64,000 bases of DNA from Adiantum capillus-veneris (taxonomy: Eukaryota; Streptophyta; Polypodiopsida; Polypodiales; Pteridaceae). How positions within the stretch are numbered: the first letter of the stretch is position 1; each line of letters begins with the position of its first letter. The stretch covers positions 133,952,420 to 134,016,419 of the forward strand of contig CM043964.1 of NCBI GenBank assembly GCA_014529385.2. The letters are read 5' to 3'. The notes beneath the pieces are model-generated. The model saw nothing but the letters and a program-made list of their open reading frames with translations. It did no database searches and had not been told where the DNA came from. The translations under genes and the position numbers were made by a program. Below are positions 11,157-21,180 of the stretch, piece by piece.

Positions 11157-12255
11157 TGTAACATTTGGTCTAGTAAGTTGTGTGTAGCGAAAAATAACAT
11201 AGACATAGTGAGCATATCATTAAGAATAGATTCCTAATGAGCAAAGCAAGAGTGCTTGGATGGAGAGAGAAACAAAAGCATAACACCTAGTTAGATAGGC
11301 ATGAACAATACTTCAAAAAACAAGACAAATTAATCTATTGACGATAATTGATGACCAAATTTACATGGAGCTGGTCCCCCCTCCAAAAGGCTTTGTATTA
11401 TAGGTTTCCCCCATCAAGGGAGACATTTTACAATACAATACTTTGTGTTTCTATGATAAGTTCTTGGTGCAATGAAGATGGAAGTGTCAAGCACCAAGCT
11501 TACACTTGAAAACACAACATCAATTCCCTCACTGTCTCAGACCCAAGACCTCACACACCATTGAAGATGGTGAGAGCTAGCGGGGTATGAGAGTCGATCT
11601 AGAGGAAGAAGAAGTATTCTTACGAGAAAGAAGTATCTCTCCTCACATAATCACTCTTAATAGCTTAGCATAGCTTAGTAATTAGCATGGTAGCGGAGAT
11701 GAGCATGCATTGAAGCTTGGCTCTTGGTTGGATTTTCATCACAAAGCCAAGAGTTGTTGGCGTAGGCCTACCTTCTCAAAAGCTTGGAGACGATGATGAG
11801 CTTTCCATTAAAGCTTGGAAAAGAAGAGAGAGTTCTTTCCTCCACACATGAGTTGTGTGAGTGTGTGTGTGTATGTGTGTGTGTGTGTGTGATAATGCCT
11901 TGCAAAAATCAGTCCCCCTCTCTCTCTTGGTCGACCCCTCTTGCTAATTGCTCATGCTGGTTTCCATTTGGCCCCTGTAAAGCTTAGCCAATCATAAATT
12001 AGAAGCATAATTTCTAGTCTTGTGACATGTGTCCCCCTTTTGTGAGAGCTTTAGTTATTTAAATAATTCAATTAAATTCGCATTGGACCTCTTAGTCTTA
12101 TGGCCGATAGGAATCAGGCAAACCATTGGGTGTTGAATGCTCGTTGGACCCCTTGGTAGACCGTCCAAAAGTCTTCTAGAGAGCTTAATTTCTATTGGTT
12201 CTTTTATCAAGTGTTTTTAAATGAATTAAAGTAAATTTACTCTAGCCTAATTCTC
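11157..12255 (-). repeat. 5' LTR of element A, truncated
   Basis: Reverse complement of about 2350-3443 of B's LTR. The first 500 or so LTR bases are absent after 12255, where TTCTC is followed directly by the TG of element C's LTR. A GT run at about 11855-11891 lies at a different LTR position from B's CA run. Confidence 0.85.
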
Positions 12256-13189
12256 TGTTAGCGGATACGCCGCGACGGACATCAGCACAGCGAGAACTCA
12301 CCTAACAAGAATTGTCAGCTAAGGACGAAGCTTGACCCACAGGCGCATGGAAGCAAGCATAGGGTGTCAACCTACACTCGACTGACTATTGACTACTTCC
12401 TACAAAGGTCTCTACCCAATGTCTAAGTTACAGCCTACAATTGTGCACAGGAGGAGATTTCCTACAACACTTCCATGAGCCAAATACCCATTATACGTTC
12501 TCGAAACGCTACGAAACTTGAGGGATATCCTATTAACACCAATAGGCCACTCTCTGTAAGGCCCGTGACCCAAAACCCTACCCAAAAACACCCAATGCAG
12601 AATCACATAGGATGTCTGATAGGTTTTTGTAGGTCGACGTTTTTGAAAATTAAGGTGCATAATGTGTAGCTCTACTCAATATGAATGCGTGGATATGCTG
12701 AAATTCGAAAACAGACACCGTTTGCTTACCGAATCCCTAGAAATAGCTCGCAAGTCAATCTCGTGAAGCTGGGGCCGTACACGTGCAATGTGGGTATTGG
12801 CGCATAGCTCTCTCCGGGGGCAGCATGCGGCACTTCTCCGTACTCGATTCCAACCACCAGTGTGCGCGTAGCGTCAAGATAAGCTCTCACTCTCTCTCAT
12901 ACATAGAATACACTTCTCACAGATACTTCATAGAATGAACAAGGGTTTTTTCATTAAGGTTAAAATTTGGTATATCTACCTTCCAAATACAAAACCTCAT
13001 GTTCCAAAGTGAAATCCTACTCAACCTAATGGCAAAAAATAGTATACAAAATTGGAAACTTCTGCAAGCCCCAAGTATTTACAAGTGAAATTATAGGTTT
13101 TCTTAATCAGAGAATGACTACATAGGATTTTCTTCTTTTCTCATTTCATCAGTCTTCAGTTGAGTGTGACCGCCAGTCTTCAGCTAACA
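12256..13189 (-). repeat. 3' LTR of element C
   Basis: 934 bp with 7-bp inverted ends TGTTAGC/GCTAACA. The minus-strand polypurine tract abuts it at 13190. The left flank TTCTC (12251-12255) is the presumed target duplication, but its partner was not found in the window. Confidence 0.72.
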
Positions 13190-16100
13190 CTCCCCCCCTC
13201 CTAGCTCATGTCGTCCCCGACATGACAGTGGATCCGCTGCTTCAGTGGAGGATGCGCACATCTTCAAAATAGACTCATACCATGCATGCTGGGCCACTAA
13301 TGTTCGGCCGAATATATCTGTGTTGATGGTGAAGAAGCCGGTGTAGAAGGCTTCTTCAAAGGCTTGGAGATGGTATGAGGGCAGGAACATTATTCTTTGG
13401 TAGAGGGCATGTATCACCTCATTGGAAGGTTGAGCAGATAGTCCACAAGCACATCTATAAGTGTCCTGGAAGAAGAATATGTTGTATGTGGCTTGTCCAA
13501 GTTTGAAGACCTCAAAGACTGCCAGAAGCGTTTTACATATCTTTCTGAGCATAATGCAAGAGAGTTCAGGCGAGCCATTAAACAATTTAATGGCGCCCGT
13601 TAGGGTTTTCACCATGTATTGCTCATTCATTCTCTGACCTGCCTTCAAGCCTGGCAGCTTCAGGTAGTTGAGCCACGTGGGGTGGATTCTCTTTAGCAAT
13701 TCATGTTCCTTCCATGCCCGTATCCTTGGTAGAGGGAAAAAGCTAAGGTCGTCTCTGATCATTTTAGGCACCTCTACCAAATGTACTAAATACTGTGGGT
13801 ATTTAGTGAGCCATGCCTTCCTCCATTTTGGTTGAGAGTCCACAATGAGCTCAACACCTTTTGGTTTGGTAATGTCTTCATTGTACAGCGCACTACAGGC
13901 TCCTCTTTAATCCTCTTGTTGATTGTAGCAGCCTCGAATTTAGGAAGAGGATAGGGAAGAGAGGGTTGTAGCCATTCATGTCGAACGGCATTTGCATGTA
14001 ATTTCTGAATGGTCATTGACTTCAATATCCTCTGCTCCCACTGCATTGCTTCTTTGGCGGTGTCTTTTATGGCTACTTCTATTGCTTTCTATAGATTGTC
14101 TTCTTCTTCTTGTGTCAGATCCCAGGGCTCTTGTAATGGTCCTACAGGAATGTCCTCTTGTATTGTTGTGCCCACCGGCTCTGACACATTCTCTATATCA
14201 ATTCCTTTCATAGCAGCCGGCCCATGACTTTGTTGATGTTCTTCACTTTTTTGGCTCTTAAGTTCGTCCAGCTACTTCTGTAAGTCGTCTTTTGCTAACT
14301 GAGCTTGTTCTGTCACAGCTACTAATAGGTCATTAAGTTCTGTATTGACTCTATCAGCTTTCTCTAGCTTCTATCTTACCTCATCATTCTCTGTCTGCAG
14401 CGTCTTTGTATCATCTTCTAGTCTTTTATGAAGGTTAACCAATTCTGCTTTCAATGATTTGTTATCATCTTCCAGTCTGCTTTGTATCACTATTGATCCC
14501 TCTGCTAGCATCACTCTCTACCTCTTTTCAAGCGTCAGCTCTTTTTGAAGTTCTATCATTTGTTCTGCTAGTTGCCGTTGCAGCTCTTGCTCTGCCCAGA
14601 GATGCTCTCAACCTTTGAATCGTTCGATCTTTCACTTTGATTTGATCCTTTAGTTTGATCACCTCATCTTGGCTAGCCTCATGTGATATTTTAGCTTTTT
14701 CTTTGGCCTCTTTCAAGCTCTCAACGTGTTTTGACTCTTCTACCAGCTGTAGGGTGAGCCCATCCCTTTCCTTTTCGGCTTCAGTCAGAGCATTGCTGAT
14801 TTTTTGGTACTCTTCTTCAGAGTTCATCAGCTTCTGATTGATTTCTCAGTTTTGACTTTCTAACTCTTGACATTTCTTCAGTGCTTCTTCTAGTTCAGCT
14901 TGCAGCTATGCCTGGCTGTGCATTTTCTCTTGACTTTGTTGCTGAAGTGTTTCCACTTCAACTTTCACCTTTTCTTCACTCAACCTGAGCCCTTCATACT
15001 CAATCTCTTTGGCCACTGATCTGGCTCTTAATCCTTGCAGTTTCTGCATCACTTCTTCCCAATCTTCGGCTTGTGGTTGCAAATCCATGGTATCTGTTGC
15101 AATCTCCTTTAGCTCCACCAAATGAGGGCTCAGCGTGTCTTCTTCTGGTGTAGGGGTTGATAGTTGAAAAGCTATATGATCTGCCTCTTCTCGGGTGTAT
15201 CTAGCAACTAGTAGATCCAGGAATATTCCATAGTTTTGTGCTTCCGGATCTTGCTTCTCAAGCTTTGGTTCAAATTCTTCCTTCTGCTCTTTCTCTTTGT
15301 CCTCTTCTTTCTTGGAGTCTTGTTGCTTCTCAGATTTACTCAACTCCTCAGTTTGTCGCGGTTGAGGAGGACTAGGAGGAGGTGGTGATGGTGGAGGACT
15401 GGACTCGTGGCTTGATAGTGGGGTTGATGGCTTCTTTTTGAAGTCTCGATTAGCCTTTGTTTTCCTCTCTCGCTCTTCACTTTCCTGCTCTTCTAATAGC
15501 TGCCTACTCACATCAGCAACCTCTTCTTCGATAAAAGGTATGATTGGAATATTCTCAGTCGTCGCATCTAGGATCTCTAAATTCTTTATATAATCTTCAA
15601 AGATATCCCTATTAGTTCTTTGAGAAGATCCAGACATGGCCTCAAGTGAGGGTTTCCATAATTCGTTCAGATCTCCTTTAAGCATTCTTTGGGCTCTGAA
15701 ACTCTCCATCAGCCTCTCTAGCCTAGCAGCCTTCTGGGATTTAGTCTCTTTTGCTGGCATCTGAATGGTAGCTTTCTTTCCTTTATTTGGCTGGTGTGGC
15801 TCTTCTTCTACTGTCTCTAACCTGCTTTTCAGTCTGGTGGTCACCCTGGGAGTTGTAGGTTGCTCCTCTTCCTTGTCTTCTGTCAGCTTCAACCACTCAT
15901 TCTGTTATGGAGGAAGAGGCCACTCGCCTTTAGCATGTAGAGCTTCATATATCACCTTTGTGAGCATCTCTCCTGCTGTAATGTATGTAGGATTCTTGGT
16001 TCCCATCCTCACAATGTGGTACTGCAGGTATGCCGCATAATCTATCTCTCCTGGGCTGCTTGTCTTCATTGCCCATGTGAATGTTTTTCCAATTGCTGCA

Positions 16101-16710
16101 GGTGGCACAGTGTACTTTTGAGGCCTCTTGGTGCAGATATGGAAATATTGGTTGTAAAGTTGGCACATGATTGCCACCATTGGATCCGCAATATCCTTGA
16201 AGGTGTAGTTCTTCTTGGTTTCCTTGTATACATTCACCTCTTCTTGCCTCTTGTTGACACTGTCTCCTACATTAGAGAGGTTCAAGGCACTTGCAACCAC
16301 CTCTGACGTGATTACAATCACTCTGTTCTTTCCTTACAGATCTGTCACCTTGTCTATGCCATTCTCCTTTATTGTGGTGACAAATTTCCAGACTCTCTGA
16401 ATGTCAATTTCCACTGGCAAAGCCTCAAAATAATTGTGTAAGTCTAACTTTTCCAAGATAGATATTATCTCTGGCCTTCTCGTGAACTCGTTGAGTTCTT
16501 GTGGTGTCATTGGCAGCTCTATGGCATTGCCCTCTGGTCTTTGAACATGCCTTGGTATATTCTGAGGTCGTTTGCTTCAAGTAAGTTGCTTTGTAACCAA
16601 GTGGTAGTGGGCTTTATGGTTCCCCTCGGTATTATAAATGGCTCCACCTCATCCAGGTAGTCCTTGTTGGTCATTCTTTTCTTCTTTGCTAGTGACTTAG
16701 CGGCTGCCAT
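13190..16710 (-). pseudogene. Single long ORF of element C, function unknown
   Basis: Minus-strand open segments in two alternating frames form one decayed protein of about 1,170 codons. Order: a short basic start (MAAAKSLAKKKRMTNKDYL, 16710); a conserved-looking region (15905-16321, KYTVPPAAIGKTFTWAMK); a Lys/Glu-rich and Pro-rich linker (near 15400, SPPPSPPPPSPP); a coiled coil (about 14250-15000); and a C-terminal globular part (13190-13980, WLTKYPQYLVHLVEVPK). It ends at the polypurine tract. Stops interrupt near 15904, 14905 and 14845, with frame changes near 16500, 14560 and 13850. No CCHC knuckle, protease, RT or integrase motif is visible. It may be a divergent Gag or an accessory protein. 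I do not recognise the family. Confidence 0.6.
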
Positions 16711-16749
16711 GGATCCTATTGCACTGAGTAGCCCAAAGTTAGCGTTCTT

Positions 16750-17790
16750 TATAGATTAGCTGATAAACTAGGTTTTAACTATCCAATTGACTTGAAAATT
16801 GAAACATGAGCTCAAGAGGGACTAAGGATGCCCTTCAAGTGAAAACAGTAGGATTTGTGCTGCAAAATAAGCCTAAAGACATCCTACACATAGTATGTCT
16901 TTTTCATTAGAATGACTTGAAACTTGACATGATGATAGCTTATGACCTGTACATCACAGCTATGTGCTTGGATTTTGATTTAGACACCAAAAAGTGCAGT
17001 TTTGGACTATTTTAGGCTTCTTGGTGTACAAATGAGTAGGATGTCCTGTAATGATGAGCAAATGGTATCCAAATGACTTGAAACTTAATATGTAGCTTCT
17101 TGTAGCATGTTGATCACATTCATGATGTCAAACTTTGCTCAGTAAGTCAAAATGACCCTGGAGACATACTACGCGTAGGATGTCTTTTTGCTCAGAATTG
17201 CATGAAACTTGTCAGTGTGATAGGGCATAGCCTGTAAATCATCACCATGGTCTTAGATTTGAATTTGGATAAGTTTTGAGGGTAGGAAGATCATTTTTTG
17301 TGCTTTAGAGTATGAAAAGTCCATCTATGGAGCTTTGAGGCCAAAAAGTGATTTGTTTGGCTTGAAACTTGGTGGTTGGGCTTGTATGAATGTGATAAAG
17401 ATGTTTGAAGATAAAAAAATCCACCTGGAGGTCATTTCAAGCTTGGAGACATACTACGCGTAGTATGTCTTTTTTCATGATTTTGAAGATGTGACCTCAC
17501 AGTTAGCTTTGACATGTTATGAACAGTGTGTGGTTCAAGTTTCACTTGATTTGGATCATTTTTTATAGGTCTATGACCATTTCTTGCCTCTATGCTCTGA
17601 CTTTGTGTTTTTTGATGCATAAGAGGTCAAACTTGGTCCAAATGGAGTGAAACTTGAGGGATTAGATGTAAATGACATGTAGAGGTTGTGTGTATGGTTG
17701 AATGATGAGTTGGGTGGCCAAAAAGTGGCCTTGAGACATCCTACGCATAGGATTTCTCCTGTGCATTTTTTTGGAGCAAGTCCTACTACT
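16750..17790. repeat. Tandem repeat, about 285-bp period, with a palindrome in each unit
   Basis: Four diverged units are marked by a 22-bp palindromic box at 16878, 17163, 17448 and 17735 (spacings 285, 285 and 287). The box at 17448-17469 is perfect: GACATACTACG followed by its reverse complement. The others carry one to four changes. Flanking sequence also repeats (TTGAAACTTG, then GCTTATGACCTGTA-like). It lies upstream of element C's ORF on the minus strand. Confidence 0.8.
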
Positions 17791-17850
17791 ATGTGCATAT
17801 GACCTTCCTAAGTCCCCTTTGTGCCTTATTTCGATTAAAAAATCAAATCG

Positions 17851-18401
17851 TTAGTTAGAAACTCCCTTCTTGGCTTTCAGAGCCTCAGAGGTGATTTCTG
17901 ACTCTTGGAGCGCTTTTCCACGATGAAATTTCTTGATGATGACCAGCATAGCTTCATAAACCCTTGGGGGACCTTGCTTTGTGGTTCTTGTTGGCTTTGG
18001 CTTCACCTGAGCTTCGTTTGGCAATTTGTTGCTCTGAAAGCGCCCATGATTGCGTTTGCATGCCCCCGATGATTTGTAGTGGTCTACCACCATAGGACTT
18101 GGTTGTTGAAGGTCTTGGTAAGCCGCTCGTGAATTTTTTTGGCAGACAGACGTCTCACTTGGCTGTGAGAGCCAAGTGATGCTTTGCGTTTCCGATGTTG
18201 TTTCTGAAGCTTAGGCCTGCTTTGGGTCGCCTTATGGCCATGTGGCCTATGTAGCCTTGTAGAGCTCGTCAAGAAGCTCCTACCCATGAGTTTTGGTATC
18301 ATTTGGGTCACTTTTGCCGGATTGTTCTCTTTGTGGCCTCTTGCAGGGCTTGAGATGTTAGGGTTTTTTTCGTTGCTTTCTTGCCTCCTTTGCGCATCCA
18401 A
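17851..18401 (-). pseudogene. Unclassified basic ORF pair
   Basis: Two overlapping minus-strand frames (18084-18401 and 17851-18093) may be one broken frame of about 180 codons. The product is rich in Lys, Arg, Gln and His (QSRPKLQKQHRKRKASLG, then QVKPKPTRTTKQGPPRVYEA). No motif is recognised. Position and strand would fit the 5' part of element C. It could equally be a chance frame. Confidence 0.25.
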
Positions 18402-19287
18402 GATTGGTCTCCTAGGCTAGGGTAAAGCCCCTATGAAGTCTTGTTGGTATTGGGTTAGCCGTTAGGTGGCTACCTATGCTCACAGGCCTCTACCCTGCAA
18501 ACCCCGTTGGAGTTCTATGCTAGTCTTGGCGACAAAACATCAAATATACACAAAGAGAAAAAGGCGTTGAGTCTACCTCTCATATCTGGTGGCCGTCGGG
18601 TGCCTGTGTGCGGCGTATCAGCTGTTGGAAGTCCTGTGCGCTCTAGGTGGAAAGAACTCTCTCTCACAAGTCAAATAGTAGAAATGAGCTCTAAGTGGAG
18701 TGAAAAAATCTTATAATGGGGGTCCCCAAACCATTTTTCATGAAATTCGACATGTGCTCCTATCTTTTCGCGAAACGCGGTTTAGACTCGAAAAGTTCCC
18801 CATTTGGACTCCGTTTGCCCAGTTTCTGAGAATTTTGACGATTCGATCAAAATCTGGCCACAACACGCCTCCCGCTTCATTCTCATAATTGCACCCACAC
18901 TGTACCCTGGGTTGTCTTATAGTCACTGATCATCCCTATCTTTTTTGTTTTTCATTATGTTCGCAATTTACCTGCTTTTTGTATTTTTGAAGTTTTTCTG
19001 CCAATAATTAGTAAAAATAAAAAAGAAAATAGCAAGGTCAACCCGAAAAAACCCCAAAAGTTAAAATAAATCAAAAACTTCACCTTGACACACTATGTAC
19101 ACTCACATGTAATTTTTATACCATCTCGACAAAAAGAAATCCTAGCATGGATATTTGCAGTCATAACTTCATCGACATGACACATCACATCATTGAAGCC
19201 ATGCATTGGAAACATGAAGATGTTGATTGTAGCGTATATAGAAAGCTCTTGAGTGTGCACTTTCTGCTTCAAATCTTGTTGTTGAGC

Positions 19288-19289
<2 letters not shown>
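18402..19289. other. No gene seen
   Basis: About 890 bases with short stop-rich frames on both strands. 18700-18920 resembles an LTR-type noncoding segment by composition only. No repeat partner was seen in the window. Confidence 0.5.

Positions 19290-19331
<42 letters not shown>
19290..19331. repeat. (GA)n microsatellite
   Basis: A pure GA run of about 21 units. Frames through it are artefacts. Confidence 0.97.
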
Positions 19332-19334
<3 letters not shown>

Positions 19335-19439
19335 GTGTGAGTATATTGGGCCTTTGATAAGCAAATAATGATCGGGCTCCCGCCGACCATTATGTGTCCA
19401 AAAAAAAAAACGAAACATCGTCGTTGAAGTGACATTGAA

Positions 19440-19651
19440 AGAATTTGTGTCCCTACCTTATGCAATGCAAAAAGTGTCCCTACCTACAAAGCCGTCGCTT
19501 AAGCAACGCCTTTTAGCATCTCTTATGCAACAATTTAGCTGCTCTTTGCATCACTTAAGTGACGTCTCTATAGAGAGATAGTTAGTGACGCCTTTTTCAT
19601 CGCTTATGCAACGCAACAAAGTGTCCCTACTTACAAAGCAGTCTAGTAGTG
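19440..19651 (-). mobile_element. Probable CACTA-type transposon terminus
   Basis: Read on the minus strand, the segment begins CACTACTAGACTGC at 19651, matching the CACTA-family terminal motif. It continues with subterminal repeats typical of these elements: GCTTAAGCGACG-like and GCATAAGCGATG-like boxes, plus two copies of AGTAGGGACACTTT (about 19620 and 19475). The opposite end was not found, so the element's extent and any target duplication are unknown. No transposase is visible nearby. Confidence 0.5.
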
Positions 19652-19884
19652 TATGCTAGAACATGATGTCTTGACATAATTAGGACTTTTTGGAATTGCC
19701 CCGGTGTATTTACAGTGCCACTTTTTAGCCATTTGGAAGGATATTATTGAGAAACTGAACTCTAACACATGGGTTCAAATCATTTATATGAGAACCTTTT
19801 GCCCCTCTCTACCGCTCACAAGCCTCTCCAAGGCTAAACCATGTAGAAGAAAAGGACATCAATCTAGAAATTTGGCTACGAGAC

Positions 19885-20668
19885 TATTGTGGCCACCACC
19901 ACATGTGCCATGTTGATCTCCTTGGTGGAAACACCGTCTCTGGCTGTCACTCCAGGGGGGGTTTTTTAGATATCTCTCTATGTAGTGCTAGTTTGTATGA
20001 TCTTATGTAGGGGCACTCTTTTCATTTCCCCCTCATCCTATCCATTTTATAACTTTTTTTTCAAAACTCACAATGGTGAGTATAGATTATATTGTCATAA
20101 CCAAATAATTTACAATCTTCTGCCATGCTCGTGATGAGCCATGCCAGCTTCAAGGCGTCCTAATTACATCAACTGATTGGGGAGCCACCCCATGATAAGG
20201 GATGAGCCCATACCTTTATCCAAACAAGGTACCCAATTATAAAGGATGAGTCCACACCTCTATTCCTATTGTGGTCAATGCCACGTGTGCCATGTAGATC
20301 TCCTTGGTGGAAACACCATCTTTGGCTATCACTCCAGGGGGGAGTTTTAGATATCTCTCTATGTAGTGCTAGTTTGTATGAGCTTATGTAGGGGCACTCT
20401 TTTCCCAAGGGTTTCCCCTTGACCCTATCCAATTTTTATTTTTATTTTAATTTTTTTGGCAAAACTCACAATGGTGAGTAGATTATATTGTCATAACCAA
20501 AAAATTTACAAGCTTTTTCCATGCTCGTGAGGATGAGCCATGCCAGCTTCAAGGGGTCCTAGTTACATCGGCTGATTAAGGAGACACCCCATGACAAGGG
20601 ATGAGCCCATACCTTTATCCAAACAAGGTACCCAATGATACAAGATGATCCCACACCTCTATTCCTAT
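19885..20668. repeat. Direct tandem duplication, 382-bp period
   Basis: Two imperfect copies, about 19885-20267 and 20268-20668, aligned by GTGCCATG at 19905 and 20287. Shared landmarks include CTCCTTGGTGGAAACACC, AGATATCTCTCTATGTAGTG and GATGAGCCATGCCAGCTTC. They abut the LINE fragment at 20690 and may be its 3' untranslated region. Confidence 0.85.
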
Positions 20669-20689
20669 AAGCCATTGAGTACAGCATCC

Positions 20690-21180
20690 AAGGCCCTCTT
20701 AATTCCACTCATCCGCATTATTTTTTTTTCCAATGGCAATGATCGCCTCTCAGATTTCTTGAATTATCTATGTGAACTTAGCAATTTTCATGGTGCTGTC
20801 AAAAATTCGACAGTTCCTTGCCTTCCAAATATGTTTGAAGTAGCTAAATCTCACGATTTGTGTTGAGATAAGTGTTGCTCGACTCTTGAATGCCTTCCCT
20901 CCCAAGAAGAGATCATTCTTGAAAATTCCTATTTAAAAGTTCTTTTGCACCCATTTGAAAATCTTCCTTGCCAAGCCACATATCCCCGAGCATTCCTTAA
21001 ATAGGGAAAGAGGCCTTCGCTAGCGGTCTTGCATTGTGAACATCTATCCGGGCCAATTCCCTTGGTGAGAACCTTCACCCCATTCCGGCAGGGTTCCCCA
21101 TACTAGCACTTTCCATATAAAGACCTTCATCCCATGTGGCCATTTTGGGTGCCATATGTTCTTCACGACTGTCTCCCATC
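20690..21180 (-). pseudogene. LINE reverse-transcriptase C-terminal (zf-RVT) fragment
   Basis: On the minus strand, broken frames read KGIGPDRCSQCKTASEGLF, then KNDLFLGGKAFKSRATLIST and FSYFKHIWKARNCRIFDST. This pattern (a Cys-x2-Cys cluster, then a W-x-ARN motif) is that of the zf-RVT region closing plant LINE ORF2 proteins. Stops and frameshifts interrupt it. RT and endonuclease parts are absent, so this is a truncated or eroded LINE end. The duplicated block at 19885-20668 lies where its 3' UTR would be. Confidence 0.65.

Larger units (their letters stand above)
1..12255 (-). mobile_element. Element A: interrupted Ty3/gypsy retrotransposon (minus strand)
   Basis: A minus-strand LTR retrotransposon is present in two separated pieces. 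Its gag-protease lies at 1-1842 and runs off the left edge. Its leader (10725-11156) and part of its 5' LTR (11157-12255) lie on the far side of element B. The pieces are reverse complements of B's own gag, leader and LTR, so A and B are one family. B entered A's leader, and the junctions share CTCTT at 1843-1847 and 10725-10729. The distal end of A's LTR is missing from 12256 on, where element C begins. Pol and the 3' LTR would lie outside the window. Confidence 0.88.
12256..17830 (-). mobile_element. Element C: LTR element with a non-pol ORF (minus strand, right end unresolved)
   Basis: The 3' LTR lies at 12256-13189 (TGTTAGC...GCTAACA). A polypurine tract follows (minus-strand GGAGGGGGGGAG), with the gypsy-type box GTCGGGGACGACAT just inside it. 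The interior holds one decayed ORF of about 1,170 codons and a 285-bp tandem array. I could not find the second LTR or a primer binding site, so the right boundary is a guess at the end of the array. No RT, integrase or protease motifs were seen, suggesting a non-autonomous element or one with internal loss. It sits in element A's LTR. Confidence 0.65.

Noticed and set aside
16750-17790. CRISPR-like array because of regularly spaced palindromes
   Set aside because: Units are 285 bp with related, not unique, intervening sequence. The genome is a plant nuclear one.
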